A stretch of 64,000 nucleotides of DNA from Serratia nematodiphila DZ0503SBS1 (GTDB lineage: Bacteria > Pseudomonadota > Gammaproteobacteria > Enterobacterales > Enterobacteriaceae). Under the pieces are notes generated by a model. The model saw nothing but the letters and a program-made list of their open reading frames with translations. It had not been told where the DNA came from and searched no databases. Location: contig NZ_JPUX01000001.1 of assembly GCF_000738675.1 (NCBI RefSeq), positions 1,612,001 to 1,676,000 of the forward strand. Reading direction: 5' to 3'. Numbering within the stretch: the stretch's first letter is position 1; each line of letters opens with the position of its first letter. Positions 1 to 6,877 of the stretch are shown here, in pieces. Both the position numbers and the translations under genes were made by a program.

Positions 1-382
1 CGTTGCCGTACAATGCGGCCAGTGAGAGGCCGAGGCCGCCATGAAAAGCGATTTCGGCGCCATTGGTCAGCGTAATATTGCTGTCATCTTGCGCGATGTG
101 AATGCCGACTTTCGCCGCAAAGTGGCAAATGTAGTTACGCGACCACGCCAGCGAGTATTTTAGCAATGGGGCGAAATAGTGCTGATTGCGCCCGGTTTCC
201 AGAGCGTCGATCAGCCCTTCCAGTGCAAAGAACATATCGGCCCCGGCTTGGCGGTGTTTGGTATAGCTGCGGCGGCGATGTTCCAGCCCTTCCGCGTACC
301 AGCGGCGCTGGTAAGGCGTCGCCATGGTGTTCAGTAATGATTTCAGGTCAGCAAGTTGCTGAGCAGTAAACGCGTATTTCAT
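1..382 (-). CDS. Terminase-like protein, degenerate gpP paralogue (partial, C-terminus off window)
   Basis: The visible 127 residues begin at an ATG that overlaps the gpP stop by one base (TGATG). They align without large gaps to the ATPase region of the neighbouring gpP. Shared blocks include WY-AxGL-HR, DALxTGRNQ, and the pair TLTNGAEIAFHG here against MVLPNGARLMFLG in gpP. The nucleotide-binding segment KSRQIGAT of gpP reads KHRQAGAD here, so ATP binding is doubtful. The N-terminal helix-turn-helix domain of gpP is missing. P2 has portal gene Q in this position, and this is not a portal sequence. It could be a decayed duplicate or an accessory packaging protein; the rest of the gene is not visible. 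Confidence 0.6.
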   Translation of the reverse strand, partial: MKYAFTAQQLADLKSLLNTMATPYQRRWYAEGLEHRRRSYTKHRQAGADMFFALEGLIDALETGRNQHYFAPLLKYSLAWSRNYICHFAAKVGIHIAQDDSNITLTNGAEIAFHGGLGLSLAALYGN

Positions 383-2154
383 CAGTAAAACTCCAAAATG
401 TTCGGGCTGCTGTGGCCGCTGCCTGCGGTCAGCGGTTCGTTTAAGAGGGCATGCATGATTGCCCACGCGACATCGGCGTGGCTGGCTTCTTCGCTGCGGC
501 TGGCGGTGTAGGTTGAACGCGCGCCGCTGGCGGTCATGGTTTTGCGGATCGCCATAAAGGCGGCGGTGATGTCGGTGTGGCTGGTGTCGTATTCCAGACA
601 GCCGCGCCCGATGGTGTCTTTTGCCTTCAGCACCATGGCGGTTTTGATTTCCGGCGTGTATTTGATTTCTCGGGCGGCCGGGAAGAACTCGCGCACCAGC
701 TGGAAAACACCTTGGCCGACGGTGGTCGCATCGATGCCGATGTACTCCACGCAATATTTTTCGGTCAGGTCTTTAATCTTCTGGGCCTGAGCGGCAAAGT
801 TCATGCCCTGCCACTGGTGGCGCTCGAGCACGCGGAACTTGCCCCCGGCCACCATTGGTGGCGCGATCACCGCGCACCCGGCGCTGTCGCCGCCGTTGGC
901 TTCCGATGGGTCGTAGCCGATCCACACCGGGCGATAGCCGAACGGCCGCACGGCGTAAGGGTTGAAGTCTTCCCATTCTTCCAGCGTATCGACCATGCAG
1001 CCTTGCAGCTCGGCGAACGGGAATACCGACGCGGTATCGTCCACAAATTCACACATCAGCAGGTTCTGATACTCTGCCGGGCTGTATTCGAGCGACAGCT
1101 GATCGAGGTCAAACAGGTTACAACCGCCGGTCAGCGCATCCTCAACCGTGACAATCTGGCGCCATTGCCCATCACCGCACAGCACGCCTTTTGACAGGTG
1201 GCTGTGGCTGAGGTCGAGCTGAACGTGATCGGCTTTACTGCGGCGGCCTTTGTTGAACAGTTCCCCCGACCAGAACGGATAAGCGGAGTGCGCCAGACTC
1301 GACGGCGTGGAAAAGTAGGTGGTGCGCCACCGCTTGTGCAGCGACATCCCGCTGGCGACTTTGCGCAGCTCCTGAAACTTCGGTATCCAGAAATACTCAT
1401 CCAGATACAGATTGCCGGTGTAGCTCTGCGCGGTGCGCACGTTGGTGCCGAGGAACATCAGGCGGGCGCCATTCGGCAGCACCATCGGATCGCCTTTCAG
1501 GTCAACCTCGACCAGCCGCGCAAAATCAATGATGTAATTGCGGAATACATGCGCCTGCGCCTTACTGGCCGACAAGAAAATCTGATTGCGGCCGGTGGTC
1601 AGCGCATCGAGTAATGCTTCGCGGGCAAAGAAGAACGTGGCGCCGATCTGGCGCGATTTCAGGATGTTGCGGATACGGTGTTGCAGCCCGGCGCGATACC
1701 ATCCCATCTGATACTCGAAGGTGGTTTCTGTGAAGATGCTTTGCAGCTTCTCCACGGCGGCCTCGCTGAACACGTTGCGCTCGGCGGGCTTGCGCTCGCC
1801 TTTGTTGCGGTTGGCGACGTTCGGGTTTAAATCCGCCTCGTTGCCGGTCGCCGAATAGCGATTGACCCGCGCCAGCCGTTCAATCTGGCGGCCTAACAGG
1901 TCAATTTCTTTGAAGTCTTTCCCCTCCTTGACGTCTTTCATGATGAGCTGAATCAACCGTGCTTCCATGCTTTGCTCAACGCGGGAAATGGGCGCGATGT
2001 CGTCCCATTTATCGCGCAGCTTCCAGCTCTGCACGGTCGGCCCCTTGAGGTTCAGCGTTTCCGCAATTTGGCGCACAGAGAAGCCCTGCCAGTAGAGCAA
2101 GGCAGCTTGGCGGCGCGGATCGCTGATGATGGTTGTTGCCGGTGTCGTATTCAT
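382..2154 (-). CDS. P: Phage terminase large (ATPase) subunit, gpP
   Basis: A 590-residue protein, the same length as P2 gpP, which cuts and packages DNA into the prohead. An N-terminal helix-turn-helix domain (about 8-60, with YWQGFSVRQIAETL) is followed by the ATPase domain, with the nucleotide-binding segment KSRQIGAT at about 166-173 and a Walker B-like LYLDE at about 249-253. The C-terminal nuclease region starts near GYDPSEANGGDSAG. The start MNTTPATT was chosen to match P2; the frame stays open upstream for 42 more codons. It is divergent from the gpO-derived frame, as in P2. No damage is seen, although its partner small terminase (gpM) is deleted. Confidence 0.95.
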   Translation of the reverse strand: MNTTPATTIISDPRRQAALLYWQGFSVRQIAETLNLKGPTVQSWKLRDKWDDIAPISRVEQSMEARLIQLIMKDVKEGKDFKEIDLLGRQIERLARVNRYSATGNEADLNPNVANRNKGERKPAERNVFSEAAVEKLQSIFTETTFEYQMGWYRAGLQHRIRNILKSRQIGATFFFAREALLDALTTGRNQIFLSASKAQAHVFRNYIIDFARLVEVDLKGDPMVLPNGARLMFLGTNVRTAQSYTGNLYLDEYFWIPKFQELRKVASGMSLHKRWRTTYFSTPSSLAHSAYPFWSGELFNKGRRSKADHVQLDLSHSHLSKGVLCGDGQWRQIVTVEDALTGGCNLFDLDQLSLEYSPAEYQNLLMCEFVDDTASVFPFAELQGCMVDTLEEWEDFNPYAVRPFGYRPVWIGYDPSEANGGDSAGCAVIAPPMVAGGKFRVLERHQWQGMNFAAQAQKIKDLTEKYCVEYIGIDATTVGQGVFQLVREFFPAAREIKYTPEIKTAMVLKAKDTIGRGCLEYDTSHTDITAAFMAIRKTMTASGARSTYTASRSEEASHADVAWAIMHALLNEPLTAGSGHSSPNILEFY

Positions 2155-2296
2155 GACGCCAAGGCTACGAAAGCGCCGGGCGACTCGCATTAAGCCCTTG
2201 TTGTGCCTCAGATCTTCCAACCGCAACGCGTTGAGACGCGGCGCCTTTCCCCCGAAACTAGCCCCGAACCCAATCACCACAACCGGAGCCGTTTAC
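2155..2296. promoter_or_regulatory. Divergent late promoter region between P and O
   Basis: In P2 this gap carries the back-to-back late promoters for P-Q and O-N-M-L, activated by Ogr. Here it is 142 bases. The nearest thing to an activator site is GTTG (2200-2203) and CAAC (2218-2221) with 14 bases between them, which is not an exact TGT-N12-ACA site. Assignment rests mainly on position. Confidence 0.4.
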
Positions 2297-3205
2297 ATGG
2301 CAAAGAAAGTTACTAAGTTTTTCCGCATCGGCGTTGAAGGCGACACCGTTGACGGCCGCGAGATCGGCGCTGCGGATATTCAGCAGATGGCTGCGACCTA
2401 CAGCCCGAAGGTGTACGGCGCCCGCATCAACATGGAGCACATCAAGGGGATTTTGCCGGATGGCTATTTTCGCCGTTACGGCGGCGTGGTTGAGCTGAAG
2501 GCCGAGAAAATCGACGAGCCGGACGAACCGCTGTTGCACGGCAAATGGGCGCTGTATGCCAGTCTGGCCCCGACCGCCGATCTGGTGTCGATGGTCGGCG
2601 CAGGCCAAAAGGTGTTTACCTCGATGGAGACCCGCATCAACATCGTGCCGGTGCCGGAGATGAAAGGCGAAAAAATCGGGCTGGATGTCAGCGGCACGAT
2701 TGCCAGCACCACCGACACCGCCGGCGGCGATGAGCGCGAAACGGCCGACTTCGCCACGCTGGATGCAGAGGGCTATTTCTGCCAACAGGTGAACTACGAT
2801 TTCCACATCCGTTACAACACTCTCGACCTGTGGGCGCGTTATCAGGACTTCCAGACCCGCTTACGCGATGCGATTGTGAAACGACAGGCGCTCGACCGCA
2901 TCATGATCGGCTTTAACGGTACGCACCGCGCCAAAACCTCCAACCGCGTTAAATTCCCGCTGCTGCAGGACATTGCGCCGGGCTGGTTGCAGAAGTACCG
3001 CGAGAACGCGCCGGGCCGTGTGCTGGATAAAATCGTGGGTATCAGCGAGCGCCAAGCTGCCGTTACCGGCGGGCGCATCGATTTACCGTCGGGCTGTGTT
3101 TATACGGGTATGTCCGGCTCAAACTACAACCCCTCAATCTGGGGCGCTTATTCAGCGGTTCAGGTGCTGATTAACGGCACATGGGCAACAATTGGAACGG
3201 TGTAA
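2297..3205 (+). pseudogene. Three-part chimera: gpO N-terminus / gpN middle / tail-fibre C-terminus
   Basis: The open frame encodes 302 residues with no internal stop. Residues 1 to about 110 match the start of P2 capsid scaffold gpO (MAKKVTKFFRIGVEGDT, ILPDGYFRRYG, KVFTSME). From about 112 (TRINIVPV, EMKGEKIG, TLDLWARYQDFQ, GWLQKYRENAP) to about 245 it matches the inside of major capsid gpN. The last 55 residues (DLPSGCVYTGM, SIWGAYSAVQ) look like a tail-fibre C-terminus, which fits the fibre-assembly gene that follows after one base. Two in-frame deletions explain this: a small one between O and N near 2627, and a large one near 3030-3045 that removed the head-completion, lysis and baseplate genes. 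A capsid or scaffold function is very unlikely. Assignment of the fibre part is less certain than that of the O and N parts. Confidence 0.85.
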
Positions 3206-3206
3206 A

Positions 3207-3731
3207 ATGCAACATATTAAGAATTTGAAGAGATACACGCCGGAAGAATTATTCCTCGGCGAGAACGTGATTTATCTTCAGGATGAAAACGGTATTGACT
3301 GGTACGCCGTGCAAAAATTGTTTTCGCCGGACACCGTAAAATTGGCTTATGACGAAAGCGGCATTATCTGCGCGATTAACAGTGATGTGTCGATGCTGTG
3401 GCCGATTGGCTTATCGGTTATTGAGCTGAGCCCGACGAAACTGCCAAAGTGCTGCCTGGCTAATGGTGAGTGGGTGTTTGACGGTAAGAAGGTGAGCCGG
3501 CGTATCTATTCCGCCGAAGAAATGATGGCGAGGGCTGAAACCAGAAAAAATGAATTGCTGGCGAGCGCGGGTAAGGCTGTTGCGCCGCTACAGGATGCAG
3601 TCGATTTAGGGATGGCGATGGAGGAGGAAATCGTGCAGCTCAAGCTCTGGAAAACTTACCGGGTGCAGCTGAGCCGCATCAATCCGCAGAATGCGCCGGA
3701 TATCGATTGGCCGGTTGCGCCCAGCGTCTAA
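3207..3731 (+). CDS. Tail fibre assembly protein (Tfa / gpG-like)
   Basis: The 174-residue product has the usual Tfa layout: an N-terminal part that reads out residue/host contact (ENVIYLQDENGIDWY), a middle that includes EWVFDGKKVSRR, and a C-terminal helical part ending RINPQNAPDIDWPVAP, typical of P2-like assembly chaperones that fold or join the tail fibre tip. The ATG at 3207 lies one base after the stop of the chimera and is preferred over an in-frame ATG 15 bases earlier that would lie inside that frame. A strong terminator follows. Its fibre partner survives only as a C-terminal fragment. Confidence 0.85.
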   Translation: MQHIKNLKRYTPEELFLGENVIYLQDENGIDWYAVQKLFSPDTVKLAYDESGIICAINSDVSMLWPIGLSVIELSPTKLPKCCLANGEWVFDGKKVSRRIYSAEEMMARAETRKNELLASAGKAVAPLQDAVDLGMAMEEEIVQLKLWKTYRVQLSRINPQNAPDIDWPVAPSV

Positions 3732-3732
3732 T

Positions 3733-3765
3733 AAAAAGCCCGCAGCGATGCGGGGCTTTTATTTT
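3733..3765 (+). terminator. Rho-independent terminator after the fibre assembly gene
   Basis: The stem AAAAGCCCGCA / TGCGGGGCTTTT has one bulge and is followed by TTTTATTTT. A-runs on the left side allow function in both directions. Its core is repeated at 4575-4595. Confidence 0.85.
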
Positions 3766-3784
3766 GGAAGTTAACGGAAAATGG

Positions 3785-3883
3785 TCATGGCACCATAGTT
3801 GTTACAAAATTCGGCGCACCAATTAGGATGACGAACAGTAGTATGCTTCCTATGGTAATTGCTGTTGCGAATTCATTCTTCAT
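3785..3883 (-). CDS. Small single-span membrane protein (32 residues)
   Basis: The frame begins ATG AAG AAT at 3883 and ends TGA at 3785. It encodes MKNEFATAIT followed by a hydrophobic span (about residues 5-27, including IGSILLFVILIGAP) and a short polar tail. An AGGGGG Shine-Dalgarno sequence lies 10 bases before the start. It begins 17 bases after the stop of the YmgB-like gene on the same strand, so the two are probably co-transcribed. No family is recognised. A regulator peptide, toxin-like peptide or superinfection-exclusion protein are all possible. Length, hydrophobicity and ribosome-binding site support translation, but nothing proves it. Confidence 0.6.
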   Translation of the reverse strand: MKNEFATAITIGSILLFVILIGAPNFVTTMVP

Positions 3884-3900
3884 AGTGGCATTTCCCCCTG

Positions 3901-4119
3901 TTATTTTGAAAGCGTACCTACAAACTCCAATGTGTCGCGGTATAACTGGAATTCATCGTTATCGGATGCTTTTTCCATTTCTGCGACTATTTGAGAAAGA
4001 ATATTATCGGTGTTGACTATTTTTTTGCGAACAAGAAGACCTATGACGCATTTTCCCAGAACCATGCTCACTTTTTCTAAGTTCTGCGTTTCACCATCGG
4101 TAAGGTAATGAATACTCAT
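3901..4119 (-). CDS. YmgB/AriR-like biofilm / Rcs connector protein
   Basis: The 72-residue helical protein matches the core of E. coli YmgB (AriR). Corresponding positions read LEKVSMVLGKCV here and LEEESAVLGQAV there; VNTDNILSQI here and VNNKNIILSL there; then an E--SD segment and R-TLE-V. YmgB-type proteins are small dimeric connectors that affect biofilm, acid resistance and RcsB output; in E. coli they lie beside prophage e14. The start at 4119 has TTGGAGAG seven bases ahead and is preferred over in-frame ATGs at 4185 and 4191. Placement between the fibre assembly gene and FI marks it as lysogenic cargo. The family call is from recalled sequence, so moderately sure. Confidence 0.68.
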   Translation of the reverse strand: MSIHYLTDGETQNLEKVSMVLGKCVIGLLVRKKIVNTDNILSQIVAEMEKASDNDEFQLYRDTLEFVGTLSK

Positions 4120-4210
4120 AAGCTCTCCAATCAATGATTTTTCGGATGTAGCCGTTAATCCAGATGTCGTCTTTAGAGCAGGCATTCCCATCCTTAGTTT
4201 GGTTGAAAGA

Positions 4211-4226
4211 GCCCACCGAAGCGGGC
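4211..4226 (-). other. Stable UUCG hairpin in the leader of the YmgB-like gene
   Basis: On the minus strand, GCCCGC-TTCG-GTGGGC forms a six-pair stem (one G-U) capped by a C(UUCG)G tetraloop about 90 bases upstream of the 4119 start. It is followed by TCTTTC, so weak termination or leader stabilisation are both possible. Upstream, TATAAC near 4267 with TTATTC 16 bases further is a plausible promoter. Confidence 0.4.
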
Positions 4227-4366
4227 AAAGATTCGTCTCTGGTGTATCAAGCGTTACAAAGGTTGTTATAAGGGATTGCGAACCCTGAATAACGCTTTTA
4301 GGTTAGGAATGTTCCGAAATCATGGCAAGTAATTACGAACGGTAAGGAACGAATTTAGGATAAATG

Positions 4367-4394
4367 CTAAAAAAAATGCCCCACGGCGGGGCGA
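4367..4394 (-). terminator. Leftward Rho-independent terminator
   Basis: Read on the minus strand, GCCCC-GCCGT-GGGGC is followed by A and eight T residues. There is no T-run in the plus direction. It lies just after the stop of the 31-residue candidate gene (4437-4532) and would insulate the YmgB-like unit from leftward transcription. Confidence 0.8.
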
Positions 4395-4436
4395 AATTTG
4401 GTGATGATAGCTACATGAACTATTTGCATGTGACGA

Positions 4437-4532
4437 TTAGAGGCGTGTGTCGTCTATTGGCGACACTATATTACTTTGGAGGGGGGAACAAGCAAAAAGT
4501 GCTGAAGTGAGAAATCTTAGGAAAAGTGCCAT
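4437..4532 (-). CDS. Candidate tiny lipoprotein (31 residues)
   Basis: The frame runs from ATG at 4532 to TAA at 4437. The product starts MALFLRFLTSALFACSPLQS: one arginine, a short hydrophobic run and a lipobox-like LFAC, then a short polar tail. That resembles phage Rz1 or bacteriocin-release lipoproteins but is shorter. A leftward terminator follows 43 bases later. The start codon is fused to the 3' arm of an 8-bp hairpin (4532-4553), and no good Shine-Dalgarno is seen, so translation would be weak or controlled. The frame may be chance. Confidence 0.3.
   Translation of the reverse strand: MALFLRFLTSALFACSPLQSNIVSPIDDTRL
4448..4465. promoter_or_regulatory. Candidate Ogr/Delta late-activator site (TGT-N12-ACA)
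   Basis: TGT (4448-4450) and ACA (4463-4465) are exactly 12 bases apart, inside a larger dyad GTGTCG/CGACAC (4447-4466). P2-family activators bind TGT-N12-ACA about 55 bases before late start sites. Rightward, this would place the start near 4511, ahead of FI. Leftward, it would be near 4401 with TATCAT in place, but directly into a terminator. Rightward control of the F operon is the simpler reading. Confidence 0.5.
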
Positions 4533-4553
4533 TCGAAAGTCCGTGCTTTCGAA
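4532..4553. repeat. Perfect 8-bp inverted repeat at a start codon
   Basis: TTCGAAAG and CTTTCGAA enclose a six-base loop. On the minus strand the last arm runs straight into the ATG of the 31-residue candidate gene. Confidence 0.6.
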
Positions 4554-4570
4554 CTGATGCCCTTGGCGCC

Positions 4571-4598
4571 ATGAAAAAAGCCCGCAGCGATGCGGGCT
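4571..4598 (-). terminator. Second copy of the GCCCGC terminator, stronger leftward
   Basis: GCCCGC-agcgat-GCGGGC is followed on the minus strand by TTTTTT. On the plus strand the run is only TTTGTGTTT. It shares 21 consecutive bases with the terminator at 3733, in the same orientation, 842 bases away, so the two frame the cargo segment. Confidence 0.7.
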
Positions 4599-4684
4599 TT
4601 GTGTTTGCGGCTTTCCCTGATGTTGCCGCGCTTGACCTCCAGACCTTACCCTGCCCGGCTCTCAGGCGTCCAATTGATTGCGTA

Positions 4685-4706
4685 GATCAATACAACGTTA
4701 TTGATC
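4685..4706. promoter_or_regulatory. 8-bp dyad upstream of FI
   Basis: GATCAATA and TATTGATC are separated by CAACGT, 142 bases before FI. This is a plausible operator or structural element of the F-operon leader. No known protein site is recognised. Confidence 0.35.
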
Positions 4707-4847
4707 GGCGTGAACGATCGTTATTTCCTCAAAAATCCCCAATCCGGCCCGGCCTGTTGTCTGGTCGGCCTTCCAGCACCCACCGCGTGCGGCCCGGCGC
4801 GCCGGGCGTCATCATGCCTGCACCTACTCACCACCCGGAGCAAATTA

Positions 4848-6017
4848 ATGGGCGATTATCATCACGGCGTGCGCGTCGTCGAAATCAACGACGGCACCCG
4901 CGTTATTTCCACCGTATCGACGGCAATCGTCGGCATGGTCTGCACGGCGGAGGATGCCGACGCGTCGGTTTTCCCGCTCGATACCCCGGTACTTATCACC
5001 GATGTGCTGGCCGCCTCCGGCAAGGCCGGTAAAAAAGGCACGCTGGCGGCGTCGCTGCGGGCGATCGCCGAACAGGCGAAGCCGGTCACGGTGGTTGTTC
5101 GCGTTGCCACCGGCAAAGACGCTGCGGAAACCACCTCCAACATCATCGGCGGCGCGAACGCTGAAGGCCGTTACACCGGCATGAAAGCGCTGTTATCTGC
5201 ACAGGCTGAGCTGGGCGTTAAGCCGCGCATCCTCGGCGTGCCGGGGCTGGATAATCAGGAGGTCGCGACGGCGCTGGCCGGGATTTGCCAGCAGTTGCGC
5301 GCGTTCGGCTATATCAGTGCCTACGGCTGCAAAACCGTGCAAGAGGCGATTAAGTACCGCGACAATTTCAGCCAGCGCGAGCTGATGCTGATCTGGCCGG
5401 ATTTTGTCAGCTGGAACACCACCGCCAACCAGAGCGACATCGCCTATGCCACCGCCCGCGCGCTGGGCCTGCGTGCCAAAATTGACACGGAAACCGGCTG
5501 GCATAAGACGCTTTCAAACGTCGGCGTTAACGGCGTGACCGGCATCACCGCCAGCGTGTTCTGGGATTTGCAGGCGCCCGGCACCGATGCCGACCTGTTA
5601 AACCAAGCGTGCGTCACCACGTTGATCCGCAAAGACGGCTTTAAATTCTGGGGTTCCCGCACCTGTTCCGATGATCCGTTGTTCCTGTTCGAGAACTACA
5701 CCCGCACCGCGCAGGTGCTGGCCGACACCATGGCCGAGGCGCACTTATGGGCCGTTGACCGCCCGGTAACGCCTACGCTGGTGCGCGACATGATTGACGG
5801 CATCAACGCGAAATTCCGCGAGCTGAAATCCGCAGGGCTGATTATCGACGGTACTTGCTGGTACGACGAAAGCGCCAACACGAAAGAAACCCTGAAGGCG
5901 GGCAAGCTGTTTATCGATTACGACTACACGCCGGTGCCACCGCTCGAAGATTTAACCCTGCGCCAGCGCATCACCGATCGCTATCTGGCGACGTTTGCGG
6001 CATCCGTGAACCGCTAA
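4848..6017 (+). CDS. FI: Tail sheath protein gpFI
   Basis: The 389-residue contractile sheath subunit is close to P2 gpFI along its whole length (GDYHHGVRVVEINDGTRV at the start, SNVGVNGVTGITASVFWDLQ in the middle, YDYTPVPPLEDLTLRQRITD at the end). It assembles around the tube and contracts to drive it into the host. The start at 4848 matches P2 and has CGGAG nine bases ahead; the frame is open further upstream without similarity. It is first in the F-E-T-U-D tail operon. It is intact, although baseplate genes needed for assembly are missing here. Confidence 0.96.
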   Translation: MGDYHHGVRVVEINDGTRVISTVSTAIVGMVCTAEDADASVFPLDTPVLITDVLAASGKAGKKGTLAASLRAIAEQAKPVTVVVRVATGKDAAETTSNIIGGANAEGRYTGMKALLSAQAELGVKPRILGVPGLDNQEVATALAGICQQLRAFGYISAYGCKTVQEAIKYRDNFSQRELMLIWPDFVSWNTTANQSDIAYATARALGLRAKIDTETGWHKTLSNVGVNGVTGITASVFWDLQAPGTDADLLNQACVTTLIRKDGFKFWGSRTCSDDPLFLFENYTRTAQVLADTMAEAHLWAVDRPVTPTLVRDMIDGINAKFRELKSAGLIIDGTCWYDESANTKETLKAGKLFIDYDYTPVPPLEDLTLRQRITDRYLATFAASVNR

Positions 6018-6032
6018 AGGAGACGTTAGAAC

Positions 6033-6542
6033 ATGGCACTGCCGAAAAAACTGAAATACCTGAACCTGTTCAACGACGGCTACAGCTACATGGGCGTGGT
6101 GTCCTCGCTGACGCTGCCGAAGCTCACCCGCAAGCTGGAGAAATACCGGGGCGGCGGCATGAACGGCGCGGCCTCCATCGATATGGGGCTGGACGATGAC
6201 GCGCTGGCCGTTGAGTGGTCGATGGGCGGCATTGATGAGCTGGTGCTGAAGCAGTGGGGCGCCGTCGATGCCGTGCCGCTGCGCTTTGCCGGTTCCTTCC
6301 AGCGTGACGACACCGGCGAGGTGTCCGCTGTGGAAGTGGTGATGCGTGGCCGCCACAAAGAAATTGACTTTGGTGAGTACAAGCAGGGCGAGGATACCGA
6401 AACCAAGGTATCCACCGAGTGCACTTACTTCAAGCTGACCGTTGACGGCAAAGAGTTGATCGAAGTCGATACCGTGAACATGGTCGAAAAGGTCAACGGC
6501 GTTGACCGGCTGGCCGAGCACCGTAAAGCGATCGGCCTGTAA
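6033..6542 (+). CDS. FII: Tail tube protein gpFII
   Basis: The 169-residue inner tube subunit matches P2 gpFII (SSLTLPKLTRKLEKYRGGGM, FAGSFQRDDTGE, VNMVEKVNGVDRL). It polymerises inside the sheath to form the DNA channel. It begins 15 bases after FI with AGGAGA ahead of the ATG. No truncation is seen. Confidence 0.95.
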   Translation: MALPKKLKYLNLFNDGYSYMGVVSSLTLPKLTRKLEKYRGGGMNGAASIDMGLDDDALAVEWSMGGIDELVLKQWGAVDAVPLRFAGSFQRDDTGEVSAVEVVMRGRHKEIDFGEYKQGEDTETKVSTECTYFKLTVDGKELIEVDTVNMVEKVNGVDRLAEHRKAIGL

Positions 6543-6595
6543 TATTTGCGCCAGCCCGCCGGGCTGGCCCTTTTCCCATGATTTGAGAGAACACC

Positions 6596-6877
6596 ATGAA
6601 AGACGTAAACGAAAATACCGTTACCCTCGACACCCCGATCCAGCGTGGTGAAACCACCATCACCGAGGTGCAGGTGATTAAACCGAACGCGGGCGCGCTG
6701 CGCGGCGTCGGGCTGGCGGCGATCGCCAACGCCGACGTTGACGCGTTGCTGGTTGTGTTGCCGCGTGTGACCGTGCCGAACCTGACAAAAGAAGAATGCG
6801 CGCGCCTTGAGCTGCCGGATTTGGTGGCGCTGGCCGGGAAAGTGGTCGGTTTTTTGTCGCCGAACTCGGCGGTGTAA
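6596..6877 (+). CDS. E: Tail protein gpE
   Basis: The 93-residue product has the P2 gpE position and character, including the terminal run VALAGKVVGFLSPNSAV. In P2-like phages E and its frameshift extension E+E' are tape-measure chaperones. The slippery heptamer T-TTT-TTG lies at 6850-6856, inside the last ten codons, in the correct phase. Confidence 0.9.
   Translation: MKDVNENTVTLDTPIQRGETTITEVQVIKPNAGALRGVGLAAIANADVDALLVVLPRVTVPNLTKEECARLELPDLVALAGKVVGFLSPNSAV

Noticed and set aside
1..382. Portal protein gpQ
   Set aside because: This is expected after gpP in P2, but the translated residues resemble the gpP ATPase region and not a portal.
3828..4016. 62-codon plus-strand frame in the cargo segment
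   Set aside because: It is antisense to the YmgB-like gene and the membrane peptide, both of which have ribosome-binding sites; this frame has none.
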